DNA of 64,000 bases. Origin: an uncultured Eubacteriaceae bacterium (lineage in GTDB: Bacteria > Bacillota > Clostridia > Eubacteriales > Eubacteriaceae). The notes under the pieces were generated by a model. That model searched no databases. It saw only the letters and a program-made list of their open reading frames with translations, and was not told the origin of the DNA. Each line of letters opens with the position of its first letter. The first letter of the stretch is position 1. The position numbers and the translations under genes were made by a program. The stretch covers positions 304,565-368,564 of the forward strand of contig CAMBHL010000002.1 in assembly GCA_945867155.1 (NCBI GenBank). Direction: 5' to 3'. Of this stretch, positions 17,495 to 26,580 are shown one piece after another.

Positions 17495-17920
17495 ATGGCA
17501 AAAACTGTAAAAATGACCCAGAGCCAGTTTGCCCAGATCATCGCCCACGCGAAAGCCTGCCTGCCTGAAGAAGCCTGTGGCCTTTTGGGTGGACAGATCG
17601 AAGGGGACACCAAAGTGGTCACCCACATTTACAACGTGGAAAACATCGACCACACCAACGAACACTTTTCCATGTCGCCGAAAGATCAGCTGGCTGCGGT
17701 CAAAAAAATGCGCGCCGCAGGGGAAGTGCCCCTGGGCAACTGGCATTCCCATCCGGAAACGCCGTCTCGCCCTTCTGACGAAGACAAGCGCCTGGCCTAC
17801 GATTCGAAAGCCAGTTACTTGATTTTGTCGCTGATGGACGCCGATTCTCCGGTGCTTCACGCTTTTCACGTTGAAGGTGATGTTTCTAGCCGGGAAACGC
17901 TGATCATTGTAGAAGATTAA
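17495..17920 (+). CDS. JAMM/MPN+ metalloprotease (HcyD/Mec-like)
   Basis: A 141-residue single-domain JAMM protein. The motif is complete: a glutamate at 25 or 26, H84-S-H86-P, then S94 and D97 with exact family spacing. Bacterial relatives (Mec+ of Mycobacterium, HcyD of Wolinella) cut residues from the C-terminus of ThiS-like carriers. Here it would free the Gly-Gly end by removing the encoded Cys, or release an amino acid formed on the carrier. It is the last gene of the operon, 16 bases after the activator gene, and ends at a two-way terminator. Confidence 0.85.
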   Translation: MAKTVKMTQSQFAQIIAHAKACLPEEACGLLGGQIEGDTKVVTHIYNVENIDHTNEHFSMSPKDQLAAVKKMRAAGEVPLGNWHSHPETPSRPSDEDKRLAYDSKASYLILSLMDADSPVLHAFHVEGDVSSRETLIIVED

Positions 17921-17942
17921 AAACCATATAACTCAAAAAAAA

Positions 17943-17977
17943 ACAGAGTCGATATTTTGTATCGGCTCTGTTTTTTG
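17943..17977. terminator. Two-way terminator between the sulfur operon and glnA
   Basis: A 13-bp stem (AACAGAGTCGATA with TATCGGCTCTGTT) has A-tracts before and T-tracts after it, so it works for both converging units. Confidence 0.9.
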
Positions 17978-18044
17978 TATTAAAGAAGTTAGAGAATGGA
18001 TAAAATGAACACAAATTTTGATTTTAGATTTTATAAAGAAGATG

Positions 18045-20168
18045 TTAAACGTAGAACAGCAAATCTTCGTAAATCGGATAGGGCCAGTATTCTTTGCCGA
18101 CAATGGTTTCAAGGGCATCACCTGTGGCGCGGAGTGCATCCATGGCGCCGATGACGTCTTTGCAATAGCTATCAGCCTGAACCTGGGCGTCTTCGATAGC
18201 CGCCGCTTTTTCTGTGACGGCGTCGAGGGCATCGGTTTCAGCGAGGAAGTCTTTTGCCAGTGCGGAGATCTTTTCGACCATGGCAGATTCGACAGAATCT
18301 TTTGTTTCGATGCCGACGGCTGCTTTCTGAGACAAGACGCTGGTTAAATCCTTTTCGCAGTCCATCACAGCGGGGAGAATTTCGTGACGGGCCATGGACA
18401 GCATCGTCTTGGCTTCGATGTTGATGGTCTTGGAGTATTCTTCCAGGTGAATTTCCTGACGGGCCTTCATTTCTTCGTCGGTGTAGATGTTGTTCTTCGA
18501 CATGACTTCGACGTTCTTCGGCATGCAGTATTCGGAGAAAGCTTCCGGTGTGGTTCTCAGGTTCGGCAAACCGCGTTTTGCCGCTTCTTCGACCCATTCA
18601 TCGGTGTAGTTGTTGCCGTTGAAAATAATGCGTTTGTGATCTTTCAGACGTTTCTTCAAGAATTCGTGGCAGTCTGCTTCAAAGTTGTCGCTGCCTTCCA
18701 GGGCATCTGCGTATTCGCGGAGCACTTCGGCGACGATGGTGTTTAAAGCGATATTCGGGCCGGCGATCGATTGATTGGAGCCCAGCATACGGAATTCAAA
18801 TTTGTTGCCGGTGAAAGCAAACGGGGAGGTCCGGTTGCGGTCGGTGGCGTCGGTGGTGAAAGTCGGCGTCGCGTCGATGCCAAGATCCATGGTCCGTTCT
18901 TTGGCCTTTCCGCTGGAGTGTCCGGTGAGAAGTTCATCAAGGGCATCGGTCAGCTGATCGCCGATAAAGATGGAGATAATCGCTGGCGGTGCTTCGTTGG
19001 CGCCCAGACGGTGATCGTTGCCGGCAGAGGCGACAGTGGATCTAAGGAGTTCTGGATAGCGGTCAACGGCTTCGATAACCGCGATTAAGAAGGTTAAGAA
19101 CTGCAGGTTGCTTGCTGGATCATCCCCTGGATCGAGAAGGTTGACGCCGGTATCGGTTGCGATAGACCAGTTGTTGTGTTTCCCAGAACCATTGATGCCT
19201 TCAAATGGTTTTTCATGGATGAGGCAGTGGAGATTGTATTTCGGGGCAATCCGTCTCAAAGTTTCCATGATCAGGTGGTTGTTGTCAGTCGCCTGGTTGG
19301 CAGATGAGAAAACAGGAGCCAATTCGTGCTGGCAGGGCGCCACTTCGTTGTGTCGGGTTTTGCTCGGGACGCCTAGGGACCAGAGTTCTTTGTCGACGTC
19401 TCTCATGAAATGACGGACGCGGCCGCGGATCCGGCCAAAGTAATGATCTTCCATTTCCTGCCCCTTCGGTGCCATAGCGCCGAACAAGGTGCGGCCGGTT
19501 AAGATCAGGTCTTTGCGTTTTGCGTACATGTCTTTGTCGACCAGGAAGTATTCCTGTTCAGCCCCAACAGAAGAGGTGACTTTGTGCACGCCGTCCGCTG
19601 TGCCGAAGAGTTTCAAAATACGAATCGCTTCAGTGGACAGGACTTTCATGGATCTCAAAAGTGGGGTTTTCTTGTCGAGGATTTCTCCGGAATAAGAGAT
19701 GAATGAAGTTGGGATGTAAAGGGTCGTGCCCTTGACAAAGGCAAAGGAAGTTGGGTCCCAAGCGGTGTAGCCCCGGGCTTCAAATGTGGCCCGCAGACCG
19801 CCGGATGGGAAGGATGACGCGTCCGGTTCCCCTTTGACGAGTTCTTTACCGGAGAATTCCATGATGACGCTGCCTTCGCCGGTGGGGCTGATGAAAGCGT
19901 CGTGTTTTTCAGCGGTGGCGCCGGTCATTGGCTGGAACCAGTGGGTGAAGTGGGTGGCCCCTAATTCCATCGCCCAGTCTTTCATGGCATTGGCGACGAC
20001 TTCAGCATCTTCACGGCCGAGGGGTTCGTCGTATTTAATGGTGCGCATGACGCTCTTGAAAATGTGTTTCGGCAGGCGTTTGCGCATGACGGGAACGTTA
20101 AAGACTTTGGAGCCGAACAGATCGACGACGCTGTCTTTGCGGTCTTTCTTTTCTTGCAATTCAGGCAT
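18045..20168 (-). CDS. glnA: Glutamine synthetase type III
   Basis: From ATG at 20168 the protein has 707 residues, the length of GSIII (GlnN) enzymes. It joins ammonia to glutamate with ATP. Recognisable blocks are the N-terminal [26 protein letters not shown], the ATP/glutamate-site region [13 protein letters not shown], and [21 protein letters not shown] at 20172-20180 fixes the start; the longer frame to 20318 runs through the leader and promoter and is not coding. It lies divergent from the glutamate synthase operon, forming the GS/GOGAT ammonia-assimilation pair. A leader hairpin suggests control by transcription attenuation. Confidence 0.95.
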   Translation of the reverse strand: MPELQEKKDRKDSVVDLFGSKVFNVPVMRKRLPKHIFKSVMRTIKYDEPLGREDAEVVANAMKDWAMELGATHFTHWFQPMTGATAEKHDAFISPTGEGSVIMEFSGKELVKGEPDASSFPSGGLRATFEARGYTAWDPTSFAFVKGTTLYIPTSFISYSGEILDKKTPLLRSMKVLSTEAIRILKLFGTADGVHKVTSSVGAEQEYFLVDKDMYAKRKDLILTGRTLFGAMAPKGQEMEDHYFGRIRGRVRHFMRDVDKELWSLGVPSKTRHNEVAPCQHELAPVFSSANQATDNNHLIMETLRRIAPKYNLHCLIHEKPFEGINGSGKHNNWSIATDTGVNLLDPGDDPASNLQFLTFLIAVIEAVDRYPELLRSTVASAGNDHRLGANEAPPAIISIFIGDQLTDALDELLTGHSSGKAKERTMDLGIDATPTFTTDATDRNRTSPFAFTGNKFEFRMLGSNQSIAGPNIALNTIVAEVLREYADALEGSDNFEADCHEFLKKRLKDHKRIIFNGNNYTDEWVEEAAKRGLPNLRTTPEAFSEYCMPKNVEVMSKNNIYTDEEMKARQEIHLEEYSKTINIEAKTMLSMARHEILPAVMDCEKDLTSVLSQKAAVGIETKDSVESAMVEKISALAKDFLAETDALDAVTEKAAAIEDAQVQADSYCKDVIGAMDALRATGDALETIVGKEYWPYPIYEDLLFYV

Positions 20169-20196
20169 AATATCCTCCTTTAAACAACCAGATACG

Positions 20197-20238
20197 AAAA
20201 GAGGCGCCGAAAATAGCATCGCTATTTTCAGACGCCCT
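20197..20238 (-). promoter_or_regulatory. Terminator-like hairpin in the glnA leader
   Basis: In the glnA transcript a stem of about 15 bp (GGCGTC..GAAAATAGC paired with GCTATTTTC.GGCGCC, three-base loop) is followed by four U, about 25-60 nt after the predicted start and before the ribosome site. This fits an attenuator. The RNA begins with ACAAGGGCG, as does the leader hairpin of the divergent operon. Confidence 0.6.
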
Positions 20239-20267
20239 TGTCTGCATTTGTTATAAATTATATGTTC

Positions 20268-20296
20268 ATCATACACGAGTCCGCTGTTTTTGTCAA
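20268..20296 (-). promoter_or_regulatory. glnA promoter
   Basis: Reading the minus strand, TTGACA (20296-20291) and TATGAT (20273-20268) are separated by 17 bases, giving a start near 20261 and a leader of about 90 nt. Confidence 0.85.
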
Positions 20297-20507
20297 TGCC
20301 CTTTATAAAAAATATCATGAGAAATCGATCTGTACTGATTATATACTTATATACATTTATATATAAAAAATTCAGCGGATTTGTGAGCTGAGACAGAAGG
20401 GATGAATGATTTTAAAGAACGCGGCGTTAAAATTGCAAAAAGAGCTTGTAATTCGCCAGAAAATGTGGTTAAATAGGGATACTAAAAATTGTATACAATA
20501 AAAGGAC
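20297..20507. promoter_or_regulatory. Divergent glnA / glutamate synthase control region
   Basis: The whole gap between glnA and the amidotransferase gene is about 425 bases. This part is AT-rich, with an A/T-only stretch of TATA repeats at 20338-20370 and a perfect palindrome ATTGTATACAAT at 20488-20499. A weak promoter for the + strand operon may be TTGTAA (20446-20451) with TTAAAT (20469-20474). No gene is seen in it. Confidence 0.5.
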
Positions 20508-20566
20508 AAGGGCGTTCTGTGCGAGTCGTTGATGAACCACCGGCTTGTTTAAGAGCGCCCTTTTTA
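20508..20566 (+). promoter_or_regulatory. Terminator-like hairpin in the glutamate synthase leader
   Basis: AAGGGCGTTCT (20508-20518) pairs with AGAGCGCCCTT (20552-20562), an inner CGAGTCG/CGGCTTG helix extends the stem, and TTTTT follows. The structure lies 28 bases before the first start codon, so it can end transcription before the operon unless an antiterminator acts. Confidence 0.7.
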
Positions 20567-20593
20567 TTGTGGGTTTATAAGAAGGAGAATAGC

Positions 20594-21697
20594 ATGTTAA
20601 AGAAAGAAGGAGAAATCCGAATCCCATCGGGTTGTGCGATATCCGGCATTATCGACCGGACAGGCCGCAGGAGCATCAACGGCCGGACGATCGTCGACTC
20701 CATCGCGGTGATGCACGACCGCTCCAATGGGTTGGGCGGCGGCTTCGCCGGCTACGGTATCTATCCGGATTATGCAGATTCATACGCCTTTCATGTCTTT
20801 TATGACGATTTAAAAGCGCGTCAGGAAACAGAACGGTACCTTGACCGTTACTTCGATGTGGTCAACATGAGCCGGATTCCGGTCCGTCCGAACCGCAACG
20901 TCGTCGATGCGCCGCTGATTTGGCGCTATTTTGTCAATCCGCTGTTCAACCGGATTCAGGAAGACCGCGGCGAAATTGACGAAAAGAAGTTTATCGTCGA
21001 CACCGTCTTTTATGTGAACACGTACATTGACGGCGCCTATATCTTCTCGTCCGGGAAGAACATGGGCATTTTCAAAGGCGTCGGCTACCCTGAAGATATC
21101 GGCGATTTTTATAAACTTGAAGATTACGATGCCTACTGCTGGACAGCTCACGGCCGTTATCCGACGAACACGCCGGGCTGGTGGGGCGGCTGCCATCCTT
21201 TTGCGCTGCTGGATCACTCCGTCGTGCACAACGGCGAAATTTCATCCTACGACGCCAACCGCCGCTACATTGAAATGTTCGGCTACAAATGCAACCTGCT
21301 CACCGACACCGAAGTTATCACCTATATCATCGACTACTTAAAACGCAAAAAGGGATTTGACTACGAAGACATTGCCAAAATCATCGCCGCGCCGTTCTGG
21401 GAAGAAATCGACCGGATGCCTGAAAAAGAAGCGCGCAAGATGAAACTGCTCCGCAACACTTATTCGAGTCTGCTCATCACCGGGCCTTTCTCGATTATCT
21501 GCGGATTCGATCACGGTCTGATGGCCTTAAACGACCGCCTGAAACTGCGTTCCATGGTGGCCGGAGAAAAGGACGAAGTGGTTTATATCGCCAGTGAAGA
21601 AGCGGCTATCCGCCGGATCTGCCCGGATATTGACGGCATCTGGGCGCCCCGGGGCGGGGAACCGATCATTGTTCATGCGAGCAAGGAGGCAATGTAA
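20594..21697 (+). CDS. Glutamate synthase amidotransferase subunit (class II glutaminase domain protein)
   Basis: The 367-residue protein carries the glutaminase function of glutamate synthase as a separate polypeptide. The sequence has Cys14 in SGCAISGIIDRTGRR, R and NGE residues in AHGRYPTNTPGWWGG and HNGEISSYDAN, and DTEVITYIIDYL as in class II amidotransferases. It releases ammonia from glutamine for the synthase subunit. Cys14 is not at position 2, so N-terminal processing would be needed if it acts as the usual N-terminal nucleophile. ATG 20594 follows AAGGAG; its stop overlaps the next start (TAATG). Confidence 0.87.
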   Translation: MLKKEGEIRIPSGCAISGIIDRTGRRSINGRTIVDSIAVMHDRSNGLGGGFAGYGIYPDYADSYAFHVFYDDLKARQETERYLDRYFDVVNMSRIPVRPNRNVVDAPLIWRYFVNPLFNRIQEDRGEIDEKKFIVDTVFYVNTYIDGAYIFSSGKNMGIFKGVGYPEDIGDFYKLEDYDAYCWTAHGRYPTNTPGWWGGCHPFALLDHSVVHNGEISSYDANRRYIEMFGYKCNLLTDTEVITYIIDYLKRKKGFDYEDIAKIIAAPFWEEIDRMPEKEARKMKLLRNTYSSLLITGPFSIICGFDHGLMALNDRLKLRSMVAGEKDEVVYIASEEAAIRRICPDIDGIWAPRGGEPIIVHASKEAM

Positions 21698-23202
21698 TGG
21701 GAATTGAATATTTATATCCGGAATTTGAAGTCCACCGCAATTTTGACCGGTGCATCAAATGCCGCGTCTGCGAACGACAGTGCTCAGAAGGGGTGCATTT
21801 CTACGACGCGGAAGACGACATCATGCGGGCTGACGAATCCAAATGTGTGGACTGCCAGCGCTGCGTGACCATGTGCCCGACCCGTGCTCTGAAAATTGTC
21901 AAGACGGAAAACACTTTCCGTCCGAATCACAACTGGCACCAGGACACCATCGAAGAAATCTACCGCCAGGCCACATCCGGCGGCGCGCTGCTGTCCAGCA
22001 TGGGCAACCCGAAGGATTATCCGTCTTATTGGGACCGCATTCTGCTCAACGCCAGCCAGGTCACCAATCCGTCCATCGACCCCCTCAGAGAACCGATGGA
22101 AACGAAAGTGTTCCTTGGGAAAAAACCCCACGACCTGGAATTTGATTCCCACGGGGAAGTGATTTCCAAACTGCCGCCGCAGATCGAACTGGAACTGCCG
22201 GTCATGTTTTCCGCCATGTCCTTCGGGGCCCTGTCGGAAAACGCCCACAAATCTCTGGCCCGGGCGGCGACTGCCTGCGGCACCTGCTACAATACCGGTG
22301 AAGGGGGCCTGAACAAATCCCTCTATCCCTACGGTCCGAACACCATCGTTCAGGTCGCTTCCGGCCGTTTCGGCGTTCACGAAGACTACTTAAAAGCCGG
22401 CTGTGCCATTGAAATCAAGATGGGCCAGGGGGCCAAGCCTGGGATCGGCGGCCACCTGCCGGGACGGAAGATCGGCCCGAAAGTTGCGGAAACCCGAATG
22501 ATTCCGGAAGGCTCCGATGCCATTTCACCGGCGCCCCACCACGATATCTATTCGATCGAAGATTTAAGACAGCTGGTTTATTCCCTGAAAGAAGCGACGA
22601 ATTACGAAAAACCGGTCATCGTCAAAATCGCGGCCGTGCACAATGTCGCCGCGATCGCGTCTGGGATTGCCCGCTCAGGGGCAGACATCATCGCCATCGA
22701 TGGTTTCCGCGGCGGCACCGGCGCAGCGCCGACCCGCATCCGCGACAACGTCGGGATTCCGATCGAACTGGCGTTGGCCGCTGTGGATCAAAGACTCCGT
22801 GATGAAAAGATCAGAAACGACATTTCCATCGTCGTCGGCGGGAGCATCCGTTCTTCGGCTGACGTGGTCAAAGCCATCGCGCTCGGCGCAGACGCCTGCT
22901 ACATCGGAACAGCGGCGCTGATCGCTTTGGGATGCCATCTGTGCAGACAATGTCAAAGAGGCCTGTGCAACTGGGGCATCGCGACCCAGAGAGAAGATCT
23001 CTGCCGCCGCCTGAACCCGGATATCGGGACGGAACATCTGATCAATCTGCTCACAGCTTGGAACAACGAAATCAAAGAAATGATGGGCGGCATGGGCATC
23101 AACTCCATCGAAGCCTTAAGAGGAAACCGCCTCATGCTGCGCGGTGTCGGGATGACTGAAAAAGAACTGGAAATCCTCGGCATCAAGCACGCCGGAGAAT
23201 AA
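21697..23202 (+). CDS. Glutamate synthase FMN subunit with N-terminal ferredoxin domain (archaeal-type)
   Basis: The 501-residue catalytic subunit reduces 2-oxoglutarate plus ammonia to glutamate. Residues 19-65 contain CIKCRVCERQC and CVDCQRCVTMC, a two-cluster ferredoxin. The rest is the FMN-binding barrel: GEGGLNKSLYPYG, GQGAKPGIGGHLPGRKIG, DGFRGGTGAAPTR, VVGGSIRSSADVVKA, and a [3Fe-4S]-type cysteine set in CHLCRQCQRGLC. This short form, without the glutaminase and GXGXG domains, matches archaeal and clostridial split enzymes; the missing domains are encoded on either side. Confidence 0.9.
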   Translation: MGIEYLYPEFEVHRNFDRCIKCRVCERQCSEGVHFYDAEDDIMRADESKCVDCQRCVTMCPTRALKIVKTENTFRPNHNWHQDTIEEIYRQATSGGALLSSMGNPKDYPSYWDRILLNASQVTNPSIDPLREPMETKVFLGKKPHDLEFDSHGEVISKLPPQIELELPVMFSAMSFGALSENAHKSLARAATACGTCYNTGEGGLNKSLYPYGPNTIVQVASGRFGVHEDYLKAGCAIEIKMGQGAKPGIGGHLPGRKIGPKVAETRMIPEGSDAISPAPHHDIYSIEDLRQLVYSLKEATNYEKPVIVKIAAVHNVAAIASGIARSGADIIAIDGFRGGTGAAPTRIRDNVGIPIELALAAVDQRLRDEKIRNDISIVVGGSIRSSADVVKAIALGADACYIGTAALIALGCHLCRQCQRGLCNWGIATQREDLCRRLNPDIGTEHLINLLTAWNNEIKEMMGGMGINSIEALRGNRLMLRGVGMTEKELEILGIKHAGE

Positions 23203-23215
23203 GGGGGGAGCGACA

Positions 23216-23650
23216 TTGAAACGCGTTTATGTCAATGAAGAATGGTGCCTCGGCTGCCATTTGTGTGAATTTAACTGCGGATTTGCCAATTCTGGCGAAA
23301 CCAGCATGATTAAAGCTTATCACCGGGAACAGCGCCCGCTGTCCCGGATTCGGGTCGAAGACGGCGATGACATTCATTTTGCTGTCAACTGCCGTCACTG
23401 CAAAGAACCCCTTTGTGTCAAAGGGTGCATCACCGGCGCATTGTCCGTGGAAGACGGCGTCATCAAAATCGATCAGGATCAGTGCATTGGCTGCAGAACC
23501 TGTATTGCCATGTGCCCGTACGGCTGCCTGGTGCTGTCCCACAACCACACCATGCTGAAATGCGAACTTTGCCTGGAAAACAGCTGCGGCGAACCCGCCT
23601 GTGTCACCGGCTGCCCGAACCGGGCCATTGTTTACGAGGAAAGGGGCTGA
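23216..23650 (+). CDS. Polyferredoxin-type electron transfer subunit
   Basis: A 144-residue protein with four cysteine groups (CLGCHLCEFNC, CRHCKEPLCVKGC, CIGCRTCIAMC, CELCLENSC...CVTGC), enough for up to four [4Fe-4S] clusters, like HycB/DmsB-type subunits. It probably moves electrons from the flavoprotein encoded next to the FMN subunit. The start is TTG at 23216 after a GGGGGGAG site. It lies inside the split glutamate synthase operon. Confidence 0.85.
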   Translation: MKRVYVNEEWCLGCHLCEFNCGFANSGETSMIKAYHREQRPLSRIRVEDGDDIHFAVNCRHCKEPLCVKGCITGALSVEDGVIKIDQDQCIGCRTCIAMCPYGCLVLSHNHTMLKCELCLENSCGEPACVTGCPNRAIVYEERG

Positions 23651-23654
23651 TGGC

Positions 23655-24890
23655 ATGAAGACGAAATATTTGATTATCGGCAACTCTGCCGCAGCAATCG
23701 GCGGCGTTCAGGGCATTCGCGAAGTCGACAAGCGCAGCAAAATCGTGCTCGTCGCCGACGAACCCTACTCCACCTATTCCAGACCCCTCATTTCCTACTG
23801 GCTCGAAGGCCGGGTGGATCGGGAACACATGGTGTACCGCAATCCAGATTTTTACAGACAGTACGGCGTCGACACTCTGCTGGGTACGAAAGTCACCGCC
23901 ATCGATCCGACACGTCATATCGCGACGACCGACGACGGCAAAGAAATCACCTACGAAGAACTGTTAATCGCGACGGGTTCTCATCCTTTCGTGCCGCCGA
24001 TCGAAGGCAAGGATCAGGCGAAAAACGCCTTTACCTTTACGACGTTCGACGACGCCCAGGGCGTGAAAAAGGCCCTGACGCCCGACGCCAAAGTGGTGAT
24101 CATGGGCGGCGGCCTCATCGGCCTTAAAGCCGCTGAAGCGCTGATCGACCATGTGAAGAGCCTGACCATCGTTGACCTCGCCGACCGGGTCATGCCGTCG
24201 GTTCTGGACAGCGAAGTGGCCCAGGTCATGCAGCAGCATCTCGAAGATCTGGGCATGGTGCTCAAGCTTAAAACGAGCATCAAGCGCGTCGGCAACATGA
24301 GCGTGACCTTGAGCGACGGCGCAAAACTTCCCTACGACATTTTGATTTTTGCCGTCGGGACCCGTCCGAACCAGGCGCTGGCTGAAGCGGCTGGCATCGA
24401 TTGCGAACGAGGGATTTTAACAAACGAAAGTCAGCTGACCTCCGCCGCTGACGTTTACGCCGCCGGCGACTGCACCCAGAGTCACGACATCAGCGCCGAT
24501 GTGGACCGCAACATCGCCATTCTGCCCAACGCCTTCATGCAGGGCGAAACGGCCGGCATCAACATGGCCGGCGGACAGGCCGTCTTCGACAAGGCCTTCC
24601 CGGTCAACTCCATGGGCATCAAAGATTTTTATCTGCTCACGGCCGGCAGCACCGAAGGTCAGCCTCAGATCGTCAACACCCCAGACGGCATTCGGAAATT
24701 CTACATTGCGGATGACGAACTGAAGGGCTATATGATTTTGGGCGAATGCCAGCGGGCTGGGATTTATACGGATCTGATCCGCCAGAAGACCAAACTGTCG
24801 ACAGTCGATTGGAACAGTCTTGCCGAAGCGCCGAAACTCATGGCTTTTGATGTGTCGGTCAGAAAAGCAGACCTGGCTCAGGCGCACTAA
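23655..24890 (+). CDS. FAD-dependent NAD(P)H oxidoreductase of the glutamate synthase cluster
   Basis: A 411-residue pyridine nucleotide-disulfide-type flavoprotein. It has an N-terminal FAD loop (YLIIGNSAAAIGG), the central NAD(P) loop VVIMGGGLIGLKAAEAL near residue 150, and the second FAD motif DVYAAGDCTQ. No redox-active CxxxxC pair is apparent, so it resembles rubredoxin/ferredoxin reductases. It would feed NAD(P)H electrons into the polyferredoxin. ATG 23655 is used since the larger frame begins inside the preceding gene. Confidence 0.85.
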   Translation: MKTKYLIIGNSAAAIGGVQGIREVDKRSKIVLVADEPYSTYSRPLISYWLEGRVDREHMVYRNPDFYRQYGVDTLLGTKVTAIDPTRHIATTDDGKEITYEELLIATGSHPFVPPIEGKDQAKNAFTFTTFDDAQGVKKALTPDAKVVIMGGGLIGLKAAEALIDHVKSLTIVDLADRVMPSVLDSEVAQVMQQHLEDLGMVLKLKTSIKRVGNMSVTLSDGAKLPYDILIFAVGTRPNQALAEAAGIDCERGILTNESQLTSAADVYAAGDCTQSHDISADVDRNIAILPNAFMQGETAGINMAGGQAVFDKAFPVNSMGIKDFYLLTAGSTEGQPQIVNTPDGIRKFYIADDELKGYMILGECQRAGIYTDLIRQKTKLSTVDWNSLAEAPKLMAFDVSVRKADLAQAH

Positions 24891-24907
24891 ATAAGCGAGG
24901 TTAGAGT

Positions 24908-25630
24908 ATGAAAATAGATGCATCAAATAAATATTACAAACAGCTGAACAAAGAAATCAAACACGTCCAGACCCGCGACATCACGGTGAAAAATGTCCTC
25001 GGGCAGCGTTATATCGGCACGGGCGTCAAAGACAAGAAATTAACCCTGTACGGCACACCGGGCAACGGCATGGGCGCCTATCTCGACCACACCGACATCG
25101 AAGTGTTCGGCAACGTTCAGGACGCCGTCGGTGACACGATGAACGAAGGCGACATTATCGTCCACGGCAAGGCCGGCGATACGCTGGGCTACGCTATGCG
25201 CGGCGGCCGCATTTACGTCCAGGGCGACGCGGGCTACCGGGTCGGCATTCACATGAAGGCCTACAAAAACAAACAGCCGGAAATCGTCATCGGCGGGTGC
25301 GTCGGCTCCTTCCTCGGCGAATATCAGGCCGGGGGCACGATTCTGGTGCTCGGCATCGGCGCCCAGGACACCATGCCCATCGGCAATTACTGCGGCACCG
25401 GGATGCATGGCGGCGACATGTACATCAGAAGCGCCTTTAAGCCGGATTTCCTGCCGCCTCAGGTTTCCATCGAGCTGTGCGACTCCAAGGACATGGCCAA
25501 AATTCAGCCGATGATCGACCGTTTCTGCACGTATTTTGACGTCAAAGAAGACATTTTAAGAGACAAGCCCTATTACCACATTTTCCCCAATGCGGACAAT
25601 CCTTACAAGAGCTTGTACACGACCTATTGA
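24908..25630 (+). CDS. Glutamate synthase GXGXG-domain subunit
   Basis: The 240-residue product corresponds to the C-terminal beta-helix domain of the large glutamate synthase subunit. Gly-rich turns recur regularly (GTPGNGMGAYL, GKAGDTLGYAMRGGRIYV, GDAGYRVGIHMK, GGCVGSFLGEYQAGGTI). In full-length enzymes the domain helps form the ammonia tunnel. Here it is a stand-alone protein, completing the five-part enzyme. A strong terminator follows. Confidence 0.88.
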   Translation: MKIDASNKYYKQLNKEIKHVQTRDITVKNVLGQRYIGTGVKDKKLTLYGTPGNGMGAYLDHTDIEVFGNVQDAVGDTMNEGDIIVHGKAGDTLGYAMRGGRIYVQGDAGYRVGIHMKAYKNKQPEIVIGGCVGSFLGEYQAGGTILVLGIGAQDTMPIGNYCGTGMHGGDMYIRSAFKPDFLPPQVSIELCDSKDMAKIQPMIDRFCTYFDVKEDILRDKPYYHIFPNADNPYKSLYTTY

Positions 25631-25648
25631 GTTAAAGCCCAAATCATC

Positions 25649-25678
25649 AGATCCCGGAGTCTCCGGGATCTTTTTTTA
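25649..25678 (+). terminator. Rho-independent terminator after the glutamate synthase operon
   Basis: GATCCCGGAG and CCGGGATC pair closely around a short loop, then seven T. Confidence 0.92.
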
Positions 25679-25759
25679 AAAGGGCTTTGAAATTTGATTC
25701 ATTGCGTTATAATAAGAGATAATAATAGCTAAAACATAGGAAAAAGGAGGACAGGCACC

Positions 25760-26563
25760 ATGTGTGAATTGTTTGCATTTTCATCAAAAAACCCGAAGGA
25801 CCTCACAGAAGTCCTGACCCAGTTTTACGCCAGAAGCGTCAACCAGCCCAACGGCTGGGGCCTGGCAGAATACGACGACGCGGGGCGGATGTGTATGCAT
25901 AAAAGCCCGGAACGGGCGGTCGATTCAAAGGTCCTGCCTCATTTGATCGGCCAGGGCATTCCCCGCAAACGGGTCCTGGGCCACATCCGCCTGGCGACGG
26001 TGGGCAGCATCAACGTGAAAAACTGCCACCCCTTTGTGGCTTACGACGGCACCGGCCGGGAATGGACCCTGGTTCATAACGGCACGGTCTTTAACAGCGC
26101 GGCGCTGATCCGCTATTACAGACGTCAGGAAGGGGAAACGGATTCGGAACGGCTGCTGCTGTATCTGATGGACCTCATCGACGAAAAGACCCGCCGGGTC
26201 GGTCATCCCCTCGACAAAGACGAACGCTTTGACGTGATCCAGAGCATGCTCGCGTCGATCGCGGACCGGAACAAACTGAATCTCTTTATTTACGACAGCG
26301 AACAGTTTTACGTGCACGCCAACAACGCGCCGGCGATGCTGTATTACCTCGAAGACAAGACCCCGGGGGATGAATCTCTGATGTTTGCGACCCAGCCCTT
26401 TACGGAAGGAGACTGGAAAGAAGTGCCGAAGACCCGGCTTTTGGCCTTTAACGACGGGAAATTTACCCGGGAAGGGGTCAATCATCACATCATGTTCCAC
26501 AGCGATTATTACCGGATCATGCTGGAACCGACCCATCCGGAAATGGATTTTTCATTTCTTTAA
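25760..26563 (+). CDS. Class II glutamine amidotransferase domain protein (YafJ-like)
   Basis: A 267-residue protein starting MCELFAFS, with the nucleophile Cys2 directly after the initiator Met as in class II amidotransferases. GHIRLATVG, NCHPFV, LVHNGTVFN and TDSERLLLYL give the arginine, asparagine-glycine and acid positions. Family members hydrolyse glutamine or gamma-glutamyl compounds; the acceptor is unknown. TATAAT at 25708-25713 and AAAGGAGG precede it, so it is its own unit next to the glutamate synthase genes, ending at a shared two-way terminator. Confidence 0.8.
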   Translation: MCELFAFSSKNPKDLTEVLTQFYARSVNQPNGWGLAEYDDAGRMCMHKSPERAVDSKVLPHLIGQGIPRKRVLGHIRLATVGSINVKNCHPFVAYDGTGREWTLVHNGTVFNSAALIRYYRRQEGETDSERLLLYLMDLIDEKTRRVGHPLDKDERFDVIQSMLASIADRNKLNLFIYDSEQFYVHANNAPAMLYYLEDKTPGDESLMFATQPFTEGDWKEVPKTRLLAFNDGKFTREGVNHHIMFHSDYYRIMLEPTHPEMDFSFL

Positions 26564-26580
26564 TTTTTATATTCATCATC

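Noticed and set aside
20261..20590. Glutamine riboswitch (glnA or downstream-peptide motif)
   Set aside because: Neither leader shows the conserved core of those motifs; both look like plain terminator hairpins.
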